From a virus: a stretch of DNA of 64,000 bases. This document shows, in pieces, positions 8,525-17,939 of the stretch (its first letter is position 1; every line of letters starts with the position of its first letter). A model generated the notes under the pieces. That model was not told where the DNA came from. It worked only from the letters and a program-made list of their open reading frames with translations, and did not search any database. Made by a program: the position numbers and the translations under genes. The stretch is taken from positions 64,001-128,000 of the IMG/VR virus record IMGVR_UViG_3300034031_000046, one strand, 5' to 3'.

Positions 8525-11326
8525 ATGGCGTCTGAACCTATCATCCTTGGGTTGAACCCGGTCCGTGCACAGCCCGGCGATTTTGTCGCGATTCGGGGCC
8601 GCTATCTCACCGATGTTCAAGAAGTACGCATCGGTGATGTCGTTGCCCCGGTCCTCTACAACACTGCGCGAGAACTGGTCACCCAAGTGCCCGACGGTGC
8701 CAAGACGGCCCCCGTGCGCGTCACGACGGCCAGCGGCGCGGCGGTTTCGGCTCGTCCCCTGACGATCACGGTGCAGGGACCGGACATCGATGACAAAGCC
8801 GACGATTTCGATGTCGTCGGGCTGATTCAGAATTTCGCCCAGTTCGTTCCCCAGCGTCACCAGCCGGTCTTGCGGCAAGCGGCGCACATGGCGCGAGCCG
8901 CGCAGACACTCCAGTCCGCCCAGATGGCGCGGGCTACGCAAACTTCTTCGGCACCCGCCGTGTCTGCCGGTGCGTCTGCGCCTCCGGTCTTTGCTCCCCC
9001 TTCGCCAACGCCTCCTCGGCCCGCAGCTTCTCCTGCACCAACTTCTCCGGCGCGTGGCGGCCCGCTATCGATGGTGCAGGGATTCTTCGCCAGCCTGTTT
9101 TCTTCGTCGGCTCCGGCGCCCTCGGCCCCATCAACAGCGCCAACGGCACCAACGGCATCGCCTGTCTGGACATCACTCCCGTCAGCGCCCCCGGACTATG
9201 CGACACAGTCGTTGAACCCGGCGGCCACGCGGCGTCTGCCCCAGCCTCCTGTTCCTCCGTTCTGGGGGACGCCCAGCCCTACGGCCGCTCCCAATTACAC
9301 GACACAGCCTTTTCAGCCACAGTCCTACGGAACGCAGATTTTACCGACGCCCGGCGGCCCGACGAAATTTATGCCGTCTGGCTTCTCCGTTCCGTGGGGG
9401 GCGATGGCTGCTGGTGGTGCGGGCGGCTATGCGCTCGGGCAGATGGGTGGCGGCTCGGGCATTGGCGGTGCCGTCGGTGGCGCAGCAGGCGCTCTCTTGG
9501 GTCCCGTTGGCTCGGTCGTTGGTGCAGTCGTTGGCACCATCATCGATATCACCGTCGGTGCCGCCATTAAAGCTGCTCGCAAAACTGTCGGAAACATTCG
9601 GCAATCGGGCGATCTGGGTGCGGATGCCGTCACCTCAGTAACTTCCGGTATCAAGACGGCGGGCACGGCCTTGTGGGCCGCTGGCGCGAGCATCGCGGAT
9701 ACGATCGTGCAGGGTGCCCTGCGCAGCTTCGGCCCGTCGGGGGCCTCGGTGGCTCAGTTCACGGGGCAAATGACCCGCACGGTGGGAAGCCTGCTCAGCG
9801 GTGTTTTTGATCTGGCCGCTGCCGGTGCGCGTGGCGCGGGCCGCGCGGGTGGTCTGGTCGTGGGCGCAGCAGGAGCAGCGGTTGGCATCGCTGCCGCCTC
9901 GACGATGGCTCCCGCTCTCGCGCCGATGGGGCTTGCTCCACTCGGACTCCTTGCGGGCGCGCTGATCGGCAGTGCCGTCGGCGTCGCGGCGATGAAAGTC
10001 ATCAAAGTCGTCGCTGATCTGGCCGGTTCCATTGTGGGCACTCTGGGCAAAGCATTTGGCGAGCTCGGGGGCCTCGTCGCCGGTGCGATTCGGACCGTGA
10101 TGGACGTACTCGATGATGCGCGCAAGTCATTGCTCAGCTACGCGACGGCAGTGAACGGCATCTCCACTCACTCCGGCATGGGCATCGCGCAATCCGAAAA
10201 GCTGGTCCAGACACGTCAGGCGTTCGGCATGAACTCCGGGGAAACGAGTCGTGCCTATTCGGCGTTCGACCGCCTGCCGATGTTCCAGAGCGCCTTGAAA
10301 GCGGCGTGGGGAATTGGTGGCGAGATTGGGAGCGAGAAAGAGTTCCGGTCGATTCTTGACCGGGCGCGCAGTCTTCCGTTGTTGATGCGCCGCACCATGC
10401 TTCAGTCGATGCCTGAAGGCGAGGACTTCTGGCTCAGGCTGGTGGGAATGCCGCAGGGCAAGATCAACTCACAACTTGCGTTCTTCCGCAACATGGACAT
10501 GGGCAGCGGCGCCGTGAAAGCTGCTGCCGAAGACCTGACCCTGCTGCAGGACCGCTGGGGTGGATTCGTTGAATTTCTCAAGCGCACGCTGGGGCAGGCG
10601 TTTTTGCCGGTCTTCACGCGCGCGCTCACGACTTCGACCAATTATCTCAAGACACACCAGCAGGAGGTCGTGGCCTTTGTGATGGAGATTGGCCGGTGGT
10701 TTTATGTCGTGCTGCCGGAGTTGATGCTCAAAGGAGCCGTTGCCGTGATTAACACGGTCGGCTGGATGGTCAAGGGTATCGGCACGATGCTCGGCGGCAT
10801 CAAGAACAGCATCAAGCCTATCCTCGATTTTCTCGACACCCTGCTGCAGGCGTTCCGCTCGTTTGCCGCCAATGCTGCAGGTGCGCTCGCGGTCCTGGCG
10901 TTTAAGATGACGCCCGCCGGAAAAATCCCTATCGTCGGCGACGCCCTCGCATTGAACGCCGGACGGATTGCGCGCAACAGGGTTCTGGCGGCGATCCCCG
11001 AGAAAGTACTGAGCGACCAGAATTTCCTCAAGGTGCGCGGCGCGTTTGCGCGCGGTGAGAGCACCGTCAAGAATTGGGGCCGTGGTGTTGACTCGTTTGC
11101 GGCCAACTTTGAAAAGCAGGCACGAGCGGGGATTGGCAGCGAAGATGACCGTCAGAAACAGTTCGATGATTTCCGTGCGATGCGCGAGGACATCAGCACG
11201 ATTGCCCGCAACTCCGAGAAGCCGCAGAAAATCGATTTGAAGATTGCCATCGAGGAAGCCAAGGATGCGCTCTATCGAATTGCCGCCTTCATCTCCGAGG
11301 ACGCCTTCCTCGATGCCAGCAGATAA
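8525..11326 (+). CDS. Tape measure protein with N-terminal IPT/TIG domain
   Basis: 933 aa, the longest gene between major tail and tail tip, as expected of the protein that sets tail length. Residues 1-85 form an IPT/TIG-like immunoglobulin fold (LGLNPVRAQPGDFVAIRG, VPDGAKTAPVRVTT). A Pro/Ala/Ser linker (about 130-290), two Gly/Ala-rich hydrophobic zones (about 295-350 and 430-500) and a helical C-terminal half follow. Hydrophobic Gly-rich regions are typical of tape measures that enter the host membrane. The leading TIG domain is unusual. GGAG lies 8 bases before the ATG. Confidence 0.8.
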   Translation: MASEPIILGLNPVRAQPGDFVAIRGRYLTDVQEVRIGDVVAPVLYNTARELVTQVPDGAKTAPVRVTTASGAAVSARPLTITVQGPDIDDKADDFDVVGLIQNFAQFVPQRHQPVLRQAAHMARAAQTLQSAQMARATQTSSAPAVSAGASAPPVFAPPSPTPPRPAASPAPTSPARGGPLSMVQGFFASLFSSSAPAPSAPSTAPTAPTASPVWTSLPSAPPDYATQSLNPAATRRLPQPPVPPFWGTPSPTAAPNYTTQPFQPQSYGTQILPTPGGPTKFMPSGFSVPWGAMAAGGAGGYALGQMGGGSGIGGAVGGAAGALLGPVGSVVGAVVGTIIDITVGAAIKAARKTVGNIRQSGDLGADAVTSVTSGIKTAGTALWAAGASIADTIVQGALRSFGPSGASVAQFTGQMTRTVGSLLSGVFDLAAAGARGAGRAGGLVVGAAGAAVGIAAASTMAPALAPMGLAPLGLLAGALIGSAVGVAAMKVIKVVADLAGSIVGTLGKAFGELGGLVAGAIRTVMDVLDDARKSLLSYATAVNGISTHSGMGIAQSEKLVQTRQAFGMNSGETSRAYSAFDRLPMFQSALKAAWGIGGEIGSEKEFRSILDRARSLPLLMRRTMLQSMPEGEDFWLRLVGMPQGKINSQLAFFRNMDMGSGAVKAAAEDLTLLQDRWGGFVEFLKRTLGQAFLPVFTRALTTSTNYLKTHQQEVVAFVMEIGRWFYVVLPELMLKGAVAVINTVGWMVKGIGTMLGGIKNSIKPILDFLDTLLQAFRSFAANAAGALAVLAFKMTPAGKIPIVGDALALNAGRIARNRVLAAIPEKVLSDQNFLKVRGAFARGESTVKNWGRGVDSFAANFEKQARAGIGSEDDRQKQFDDFRAMREDISTIARNSEKPQKIDLKIAIEEAKDALYRIAAFISEDAFLDASR

Positions 11327-11329
11327 CTT

Positions 11330-11596
11330 ATGCAAATCATCTCCAAATACCCTTTGAAACCGGGCCTGAATGAGGCCGAGAATCGCGAGCTCGTTAGCCA
11401 GTGCGTGGGCAAACCACTGCTGGCGAACGGCGTAACTGTTGGCGAAATCGAATCCGCTTGGATTGAGAACGGCCTCATCTGGGTTTCTGCCTACATCGAT
11501 GTGGAGACGACCGCCGGTCAAACGATGCGCACTTTTGCCGAGGGGACGCACACCGAAGTCTTTCCCGCATTTTCATCAATCCAGCGGACCTCATAA
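11330..11596 (+). CDS. Small tail-associated protein, paralogue of the 55828-56898 C-terminus
   Basis: 88 aa. Residues 25-75 (KPLLANGVTVGEIESAW then ENGLIWVSAYI) match the C-terminal domain of the 356-aa protein at 55828-56898 (KPVKVNGVVVGMINKMW then EAGVLRYRAAI, both followed by a conserved F.EG). The two sit in different transcription units, so the domain has been duplicated within this genome. No enzyme motif is seen. It starts 3 bases after the tape measure stop. Confidence 0.55.
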   Translation: MQIISKYPLKPGLNEAENRELVSQCVGKPLLANGVTVGEIESAWIENGLIWVSAYIDVETTAGQTMRTFAEGTHTEVFPAFSSIQRTS

Positions 11597-11623
11597 GAGG
11601 ACCCGTTTAGAGCACTGCGAACT

Positions 11624-12817
11624 ATGCCCCAGTTCACGCCTTGGAAATCAGTCAATAGCCAGCGCGAGATCGCCGACCTTCCTGGCAGCGTGCTCAGCTA
11701 CAAGTACTCACTGTTTTTGTACGTCGCCTTCAACAGTGAGGCACTGGTTCAGGCGGGCGCATTACTGGCATTTACAGGTGGAGTCGTCCTGCCGATGATC
11801 GGTTTGAGTTCGCAGACGAAAATTCAAGAATGGATATTTCAGGTCACCCGCGGCGAAAACGAGACGGTTGTCTTCGAGGAAAAAATCCATCTGGAGTACA
11901 ACTTCGTGGCGCTGGAGGTGGGTGGGATTGGGGGCACGGGCCTGACACTTTTTACCTGGGCTATCAACGACAACAAGACAACCGCGGAAGTCACGATACC
12001 ATCGCCGCCACCCGACATCATGGCCTCACCGACCGGCATTTCCATACCGGGAGGTGGCAGTGATTCGACATCCAATTATTCGACCGTACTTGTCGATTTC
12101 TGGGCGCCGATTCGTAAGTTCCGTTTACGCAAAGGCGACCGCGTAAAAATCCCGTTTCACAATGCAGGGGGACAGTATGTCACCAAGTACGCCAATATCC
12201 AGACGCGGACCTTTAAATCCGGCGATGCGATCACGACGCTTCAGGACCCACGAACCGGTGAAACGTGGACCTTTATCGCCGAAGCGGAATCGTTGATATG
12301 CAGCCGGACCCGGCGCACCGAACGATTCAAACTCGCCGATGATGATGGCCTTGTTTTAAACCAGAGCGTGGATTTTGTGCAGGCGACGATTTCCGGTCCC
12401 GGCCTTTCCTGTGTCGCCAGTGCCAATGGCCTGCGTCTGATTTATTCCCCGGATGTCGGCTTGAACTGGGAGGAGGTGGGTGTCGTGCAATATGTAGAAG
12501 CGTTTGCCGCCGTCGATGCAGAGGACGGCGGGTTTATTGTGTTGGGAAAAGCCACTGCGTTCGAGGTGGACAGCAGCAAGCCTGAAGAGGAACAGATCAA
12601 TCAGGGCGACCAACTTGTCGTGACCATGACACGCAATGCCGACGGATCAATCTGCTATATCAAGCGAAAGTTGAAAGGCATTGAACTCCCGACCGAGGAT
12701 ATTCTGGGGCTGGAACGAGATGGCGGGACACTCACGCTCCTCGTCAAAGCGGAAGACGACGCCCGATGGTTTGAATCGACCGACATAGTGACTTGGTCAG
12801 AAAAGGTGCCTTCGTAG
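11624..12817 (+). CDS. Tail protein with an Asp-box motif
   Basis: 397 aa, beta-rich, no signal peptide. Near residue 285 the sequence SPDVGLNWEEVG fits the Asp-box (SxDxGxxW) of BNR/sialidase-type beta-propellers, which occurs in surface-binding phage proteins. Following the tape measure, it occupies the distal-tail position. An exact copy of the dispersed 13-mer lies in its coding sequence. The precise virion role is not known. Confidence 0.6.
   Translation: MPQFTPWKSVNSQREIADLPGSVLSYKYSLFLYVAFNSEALVQAGALLAFTGGVVLPMIGLSSQTKIQEWIFQVTRGENETVVFEEKIHLEYNFVALEVGGIGGTGLTLFTWAINDNKTTAEVTIPSPPPDIMASPTGISIPGGGSDSTSNYSTVLVDFWAPIRKFRLRKGDRVKIPFHNAGGQYVTKYANIQTRTFKSGDAITTLQDPRTGETWTFIAEAESLICSRTRRTERFKLADDDGLVLNQSVDFVQATISGPGLSCVASANGLRLIYSPDVGLNWEEVGVVQYVEAFAAVDAEDGGFIVLGKATAFEVDSSKPEEEQINQGDQLVVTMTRNADGSICYIKRKLKGIELPTEDILGLERDGGTLTLLVKAEDDARWFESTDIVTWSEKVPS
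12079..12091 (+). repeat. Dispersed 13-mer, exact copy
   Basis: TTCGACCGTACTT within the Asp-box tail gene, read there as S-T-V-L. Confidence 0.7.
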
Positions 12818-12969
12818 GAGTACGAGCGTGTTAACTTTCGTGCTTTTCGGGGGCACGTACTTTGCGAAGGATTGCGCCATTCATTCGAATGGGGCAGAAT
12901 GTGACATATATTCTCATAACAAGAATGCTTAACGATTAAGCATCAAGAGAATTAAAAGGAATGTTTTAT
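12818..12969. promoter_or_regulatory. AT-rich intergenic region with hairpins and a promoter candidate
   Basis: About 150 bp, clearly AT-richer than the flanks. It holds inverted repeats CCATTC/GAATGG (around 12885) and TGCTTA/TAAGCA (around 12927), plus a TATATT -10 candidate near 12911. It probably starts expression of the two following small membrane genes. Confidence 0.4.
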
Positions 12970-13281
12970 ATGCTTGCAGAACGGTCAAGGGAGGGACGAA
13001 CGACGAATCGAGTTCCACCATCCCTGGGGAAGCAACCGCCCCTGAAACACGCTCCTGTCAAACGAAAGACTTCAGAACCTCCGACTCCCCCTCATCAGCC
13101 TGCCCCAGAGCACCATGCCTCCTTTTCGGATGCAGCCAGCACAGTGGGAAGCACTGCGGGCGGAGCATTGCTCGGAACAGCCTGTGGTGGTGTCGTTGGT
13201 GCATTGCTCGGTGGCGCACTTGGCCTATTCGCTGGTATCATAACCTCCATCAGCGAACAAAGGCAGCGCCACAGGCAATGA
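12970..13281 (+). CDS. Glycine-zipper membrane protein
   Basis: 103 aa from ATG 12970, placed 11 bases after AAGGA; ATG 12961 is too close to that site. Residues 1-55 are basic and Pro-rich; residues about 60-92 are a Gly-zipper hydrophobic segment with repeated GGALLG and GGVVG spacing, able to form one or two membrane helices. Such proteins can be pore-formers or membrane anchors. It overlaps the next membrane gene by 4 bp. No specific family assigned. Confidence 0.55.
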   Translation: MLAERSREGRTTNRVPPSLGKQPPLKHAPVKRKTSEPPTPPHQPAPEHHASFSDAASTVGSTAGGALLGTACGGVVGALLGGALGLFAGIITSISEQRQRHRQ

Positions 13282-13643
13282 CACTTATTGAACTATTCTT
13301 CAAGTCGGGACAATACACCGATCCTGAAATCATCAGACTGATCGTTGCTCAAAACCGAATCGCTTCGTTTTGCGGTGCTGCTGCCTTTTTGATCTGCCTG
13401 ACGGCAAAAATACGACAAAAAACCCCGATGACATCCGCCCTCTTAGGGCCGCTGATGCAGGCCGCCCTCGCCGGAGGGGGCATTATCAAGTCATTATTCC
13501 TCTTCTTCTGCGGGTTCCGTCCAGAAATTTTTCCGAAAATTACGGAGTTGCCCGTTGCAATGGGTGTTGCCGCCTCCTGTATCGTCTTTCTGAATATCGT
13601 GAGTATCAAAACAGCCTTCGCCGTCGCTCAGACCGAAGTCTGA
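13278..13643 (+). CDS. Multi-span membrane protein, holin-like
   Basis: 121 aa with probable helices at about residues 28-45, 58-80 and 93-112 and short charged loops. The size and three-helix layout match small phage holins, but lysis genes recognisable as such lie 14 kb away, so it may instead be an accessory membrane protein. It is coupled to the glycine-zipper gene by overlap, and the pair has its own upstream promoter region. Confidence 0.55.
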   Translation: MTLIELFFKSGQYTDPEIIRLIVAQNRIASFCGAAAFLICLTAKIRQKTPMTSALLGPLMQAALAGGGIIKSLFLFFCGFRPEIFPKITELPVAMGVAASCIVFLNIVSIKTAFAVAQTEV

Positions 13644-13649
13644 GCGAGA

Positions 13650-13898
13650 GTGCTTCTTTCAGGCCACGCGCGCAATCCACGCCTGCAACGCCTCACGAGC
13701 TTTCTGCAGCATCACCGCTTCCTAGTACCAGAGCAGGGCACAGATACAATCGGAGATATCGTGCGAGTCGAAGTGAAAGAAAATTGTATCGTTGCCGAAA
13801 TCGAAGTCGATACCGCGAGCTCGTCGCGGAAATTTGTCGGTCAACTGCAGATGAGGCAGATAGGCAAACTGCACCCCAACTACGTTGTCCTTTGTTAG
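13650..13898 (+). CDS. Small hypothetical protein (start uncertain)
   Basis: The frame is open from GTG 13650 (82 aa), but GTG 13761 has the better ribosome site (GGAG 7 bases upstream) and would give 45 aa. The C-terminal 45 residues look like a small beta-barrel (VRVEVKENCIVAEIEV). It ends directly before the next leader unit. Low confidence. Confidence 0.3.
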   Translation: MLLSGHARNPRLQRLTSFLQHHRFLVPEQGTDTIGDIVRVEVKENCIVAEIEVDTASSSRKFVGQLQMRQIGKLHPNYVVLC

Positions 13899-13982
13899 AA
13901 TAAATTCAAATCCCCCCCTAGCAACTGCATATTTTCCCGGCTCGCTGCCGCCCCTTCGTTTTGAACGGGCGGTTTTTGTTTT
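13894..13982 (+). promoter_or_regulatory. Late-gene leader: extended -10, C-rich tract, terminator
   Basis: TGTTAGAAT (13893-13901) is followed by AA, a C-rich tract, CAACTGCATAT, then the hairpin CCGCCC (13948-13953)/GGGCGG (13967-13972) and TTTTTGTTTT. The layout and several words match the unit at 5568-5682. The hairpin ends 8 bases before the ATG at 13991, so the transcript must pass a terminator to express the next gene. Confidence 0.6.
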
Positions 13983-13990
13983 GCGCCACC

Positions 13991-14212
13991 ATGAGCTTGA
14001 TTCGTCAGAAAGATGTACAGCAGCAGGTTGTTCAGCAAGCTGTTGCTGAGGCTGTAACGCAGGCACTCGCCGTCCTCGATAGGGGAGGGCAGGCGTCCCG
14101 CGTTAACGCACCGACGCAACGCACCTCGGCAGGGCAATACGACAACGAGGGAAGCTGGGAAGGTTTTTATGCTGCCGGTGACCCGGTCGGCGAGGTTCCA
14201 GTCGGCCCCTGA
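13991..14212 (+). CDS. Small hypothetical virion-operon protein
   Basis: 73 aa: a Gln/Ala/Val-rich amphipathic helix (residues 8-30) that could form a coiled coil, then a Gly/Pro-rich tail. ATG 13991 comes directly after the terminator-like leader; no clear ribosome site lies between. It precedes the next tail gene by 17 bp. Function not recognised. Confidence 0.45.
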   Translation: MSLIRQKDVQQQVVQQAVAEAVTQALAVLDRGGQASRVNAPTQRTSAGQYDNEGSWEGFYAAGDPVGEVPVGP

Positions 14213-14229
14213 ATCGGGGCAACAATGCC

Positions 14230-15201
14230 ATGATTACACGCAACACTTACGGCCTGCCCCTCTCTGTCATCACCGGCCAGAAAATCGGCGGCGCTATCTT
14301 TACCCGGTTTTTCAACGTCATTAACGCGCAGCTTCAGGCAGCGCTTTCGGAACTCGGGCCGGGGGTGGTCTTCGCCCCTGACGAAACATCGTTTCAGGTT
14401 TCCAAAGTCGGCAACGGCCTGACCGTTGCTCCGGGCGTCGCCAACATCCTGCATTCGGAGTACGGGATTATCGCGGTCGAGTCAGACACAGACGAAATTC
14501 CCGAGGGTGACACTACTCTCAGTGCCACCAATTATGTTTTTGCGCAACTGATTCTCGTCGATGATCTGGTCAGTGGTGACAGCCCCGGCGATGAAGATTC
14601 GCGCGAAACCATGTCCGTCCGTTTCGTCCTGTCCGATCAAGACGAACTCGAAGGCGGGCTATTACTGGCCCAATTTCCGGTTGCCGGAGACGGCACAATC
14701 GGCACGGTCGTGGACCGCCGCGAACCGATCGTTCTTGAAAAGCTGGCACTGCGAATTCTGCAACTGGAAAGTGACGTGGGCTACGATGCTACCGAGCGCG
14801 CCAAAGGCACAGTCGCAGACCGGTTGAACGCATTGTCCGGCAGTGACACCGAACCGGGCACGATCATCTCGCTACTGGCACAACTCAAGTGGAGCGAAGA
14901 TGACGCGCGCAACGCGATTGTTGTGCTCCTTGAACTTCTGGAACAACTCGAAGCGCGGCTTATGGTCGCCATTCAAACGGGTGGACGCCGCCCCCAACAA
15001 ACTCCACTCGATCAACTGTACTTCGAGCACAGTTTGACGCGACGCACCTTGATTGGACTGGTGCCGGGACTGGGTGAGAAAACGCAGTCCGCCAACGTCG
15101 TGCCTTCGGTTGAAGGCGTGTTCGGCGACGGAACCGATGGACACCCCGATTTCATCGACACCAGCCTCACGCTCAACAGTGACGGCGTGCTCGAATTGTA
15201 A
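14230..15201 (+). CDS. Tail-tip/baseplate-region protein
   Basis: 323 aa. The N-terminal half is mixed alpha/beta; residues about 160-260 are helical with Leu-rich repeats consistent with a coiled coil, and the C-terminus is short beta. No signal or membrane helix. It belongs to the run of virion genes after the tape measure and is probably a structural component near the tail tip. No family assigned. Confidence 0.5.
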   Translation: MITRNTYGLPLSVITGQKIGGAIFTRFFNVINAQLQAALSELGPGVVFAPDETSFQVSKVGNGLTVAPGVANILHSEYGIIAVESDTDEIPEGDTTLSATNYVFAQLILVDDLVSGDSPGDEDSRETMSVRFVLSDQDELEGGLLLAQFPVAGDGTIGTVVDRREPIVLEKLALRILQLESDVGYDATERAKGTVADRLNALSGSDTEPGTIISLLAQLKWSEDDARNAIVVLLELLEQLEARLMVAIQTGGRRPQQTPLDQLYFEHSLTRRTLIGLVPGLGEKTQSANVVPSVEGVFGDGTDGHPDFIDTSLTLNSDGVLEL

Positions 15202-15216
15202 GGCCCCGGAACTTCC

Positions 15217-17745
15217 ATGCCTAAACCTCTTCTCAACTACAACCTCGTTCACACCTCGCCGCTCACGCATGGACTGGTCGCGCATCCTTTCTGGCACGCG
15301 GGCGCTGAGTATCAAGGCATCCAACCTTCGGGCTATGAGCAAAGCGAGCGCTCTTGGGATCACGGCGACCCGATATACGGTCAGGCTTCTGATACTCGGC
15401 GCGGTTTGGGTTCGTGGTTCGGGCCGGGGGCGTATCACGGCGGTCCGCACGAACTGAGCGCTACCGGCGCCACGCTTGAACCGCTGGGCCACGACAGCAT
15501 CGCGCGCATCGCATCCGGTGCGCCTCTTTCGCTGACGTGGGTTTTAGAACAAGTCGGGTTCGTGCCGGGAACCGGTGTTTTGAAGTTCACCCTGCAAAAC
15601 GCCGATGGCAGCGTGCGCGCGCAAAACGCAACGGCCGTGTTCGGCGTGGTACCGGATGGCCCTTACCTCGGGTGGGGACGGCAGGAAAACGTCGAACGGC
15701 AATGGCGCTTACCTGACGATTACCTCGAAGTGCGCGGCTTCACTTCGCTCGCAGATATCCCTGACGATTACCGCTACACCGAAAACAACGTCGAGTATGT
15801 CTGGGACTGGTTGGCCGACGTGGGAAGGCGTCCCGCAAGCGCCGCGCACCCGTATTACGCGCTCCACCTCGCTGCCAAGCTCGACGGCACGCTGATTCAT
15901 CGCGGCGCGTGGACGCAATTCATCGTTCAGGGCGGGCAAACCGAAAGTGGCCCCTATTCGGTCGTGCGAATCGTGGTCGGCGCGGGCGCGTTCTCAGTCG
16001 CACCGACTTTTCAGCCATTTCCTGGCGAGGTGCTGGAGCGGGTGGACACTCCAACCACGCGCACGCCGGTTGCCGTTGACCCGTGCGCTCTTTCGATTAC
16101 GGCTTATGATCGCATGAGCGCAGAGGCGGCGGGTGGCGAAGGCGGGCGCATCGCCGGAACGATTGCCTCGCGGTCGGGCGTGCTGACCGCTTGCTGGCGA
16201 TTCAATGACGACGAGAGCACCGAACTCATAGGCGTGAACGAGCGGAACTATCGACCGGTTTGTGAAGCGTCGCTGTATCCCTTCGTTTCCGACATTCTTG
16301 AAGTCAACCCCGGCGACGGGACGCCTAACCTCGAACTGGTCCTGACCTACTCGCACCTGCATCGCTACGACGCGGCGGCGAGCGCTGTTACCTCGGCGCT
16401 GCCAGCATTTCCGCTCGCCACCGATGGTCACCCAGGCGGGCGCTGCTTGCGCGTGGTCGGCAACGAACTCAGTTGGTTCACGGAGAACTTCGGGGCATCG
16501 CATAGCGCCGGAGAGACAGCCGATGGTATCACGTTCGGCCAGTTCTACAATACGCTCAGGACGTTGGGGCAAAGCGGTTTGGGCAGTCGCAACGGCTGTG
16601 CGTTTCACGGGCACAACTGCGCCGATGTCGCATGGGGTCAGTTGTACGGCATCGCTCAGGACAAGCCGTTCGGTGACAGCACCGCGCGGCGCTGGATTGC
16701 CTATCAGTCGAACAAGCGATGGGTCGCGAGCGACATCGAACCATTCAGTGCTGCCTCGCACACATGGCAGCGCGTCAGGGCATTTCAACTGGGCGGCACC
16801 AAGCTCATCGTGACCGGCAAAGAGACGGTGGGAGAAAACGCGATCTGGGGGGTGGCCGATGGCACGGAGTTCATAGAATATGCTCTGTCCTTTCGCGCGC
16901 GGCGCATTCACCGCGCAACCTTCCCTGATGGCGGGGAGTGCCTTTACATCGTCGGACGCTTCGTGCGTAACGGCGTGGTCGATGCCTACTGGAGCACAAT
17001 CGCCATTGGCAGCGGCTACTGCGTCGGTGACAACTGTTTCGGCGGGCCGGGCAGTCTGACGCGTGACGTTTGTTTCAACTGGGACAGCGGGAGTTCGGCC
17101 TATGTCACGCCGCGCGCCACCGCTGAAGCTGCCGGTATCATCGTCGCGAACCTCAAGCCGTATCTGTGGTGGGAAGTAGATGCCGACTATGCAGGCGGCG
17201 GGGTGTGGCTGCAAATGCCGTCTGCGCCAACGGACGGTCGCGCTTATCTTACGCGGCAAAGTTCGGTCGATGCGATTTCCTATGTGCTGACCGGCACGCC
17301 GCCGCAGCCCACCGATGTGTGGTGCGGATTTTGTGTGACCGTGCATGACGATGGCAGCGCGGGAAGTGCGGCGCTGTTGCCGGTGCCCTGCTGCGAGAAC
17401 GCCGCCTGTGTCCCCCTGCCGCCCGGCTGGGGCTACGACGTGCGAAGCTACATTGTCTCGCCGGGCGAAACGCCGGTGAACGCAATTCAGGTCAACGACG
17501 CAAGCGACATCGTTCCAGCATCGCGCCTTCGCAAACTGCGAAACCTCGCGCGCTTTTACCCGATATTGTGGGCGCGTTGCGATTCGAGCGCACCGCTGAA
17601 TGACCTGACGACCTACACGCAGCGCATCGAATTCGACCGAATTCAAACGCTGTCAGTCGAAGCACGCGAGCGTGTCGATGTGGTTGTGCTTATCGCGCCT
17701 TCGGCCCGCCCCTGCGACTGCACGGAGATACAGAAACGCTTATGA
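15217..17745 (+). CDS. Large Cys-containing tail protein
   Basis: 842 aa, beta-rich, Trp/Tyr/Gly-rich, with many cysteines concentrated after residue 460. No signal peptide. Size and position between tail-tip and fibre genes suggest a receptor-binding or baseplate component. It overlaps a tiny zinc-ribbon gene by 4 bp (ATGA). A 550-residue frame on the opposite strand across it is a shadow of its GC-rich codons. Confidence 0.5.
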   Translation: MPKPLLNYNLVHTSPLTHGLVAHPFWHAGAEYQGIQPSGYEQSERSWDHGDPIYGQASDTRRGLGSWFGPGAYHGGPHELSATGATLEPLGHDSIARIASGAPLSLTWVLEQVGFVPGTGVLKFTLQNADGSVRAQNATAVFGVVPDGPYLGWGRQENVERQWRLPDDYLEVRGFTSLADIPDDYRYTENNVEYVWDWLADVGRRPASAAHPYYALHLAAKLDGTLIHRGAWTQFIVQGGQTESGPYSVVRIVVGAGAFSVAPTFQPFPGEVLERVDTPTTRTPVAVDPCALSITAYDRMSAEAAGGEGGRIAGTIASRSGVLTACWRFNDDESTELIGVNERNYRPVCEASLYPFVSDILEVNPGDGTPNLELVLTYSHLHRYDAAASAVTSALPAFPLATDGHPGGRCLRVVGNELSWFTENFGASHSAGETADGITFGQFYNTLRTLGQSGLGSRNGCAFHGHNCADVAWGQLYGIAQDKPFGDSTARRWIAYQSNKRWVASDIEPFSAASHTWQRVRAFQLGGTKLIVTGKETVGENAIWGVADGTEFIEYALSFRARRIHRATFPDGGECLYIVGRFVRNGVVDAYWSTIAIGSGYCVGDNCFGGPGSLTRDVCFNWDSGSSAYVTPRATAEAAGIIVANLKPYLWWEVDADYAGGGVWLQMPSAPTDGRAYLTRQSSVDAISYVLTGTPPQPTDVWCGFCVTVHDDGSAGSAALLPVPCCENAACVPLPPGWGYDVRSYIVSPGETPVNAIQVNDASDIVPASRLRKLRNLARFYPILWARCDSSAPLNDLTTYTQRIEFDRIQTLSVEARERVDVVVLIAPSARPCDCTEIQKRL

Positions 17746-17903
17746 ACGTGTTGCCGGTCAGCACTCGAAACGATGCGCCGCCGAAGAAAACACCTTGGAC
17801 GTGCCGCATCTGTGGCGAACAAAACAACTGCAAGTGCCGCTACACGATGCACGACATGGTAGCCCGAACAGGCGTGTGCTTCAAATGCGACGCGAAGAAA
17901 TAG
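17742..17903 (+). CDS. 53-residue zinc-ribbon protein
   Basis: 53 aa with CRICG, NCKC and CFKC pairs (C-x2-C type), so probably a zinc-binding ribbon. It overlaps the preceding stop and ends 36 bp before the giant fibre gene. The hairpin ACGGTCG/CGACCGT that contains the dispersed 13-mer follows directly. Small zinc ribbons can be adaptors or regulators; no role can be assigned. Confidence 0.55.
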   Translation: MNVLPVSTRNDAPPKKTPWTCRICGEQNNCKCRYTMHDMVARTGVCFKCDAKK

Positions 17904-17913
17904 GACGGTCGGA

Positions 17914-17926
17914 TTCGACCGTACTT
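17914..17926 (+). repeat. Dispersed 13-mer, exact copy (intergenic)
   Basis: TTCGACCGTACTT, preceded by an inverted partial copy (ACGGTCG at 17905), forming a short hairpin between the zinc-ribbon gene and the fibre gene. Confidence 0.7.
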
Positions 17927-17939
17927 GCCGAGGAAAATA

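Noticed and set aside
10469-11551. 360-codon open frame on the - strand
   Set aside because: Antisense to the tape measure and its neighbour; no start signals or recognisable domain.
15994-17646. 550-codon open frame on the - strand
   Set aside because: Antisense to the 842-aa tail gene, with no ribosome site and a composition (Arg/Val/Ala/His) typical of complementary strands of GC-rich codons.
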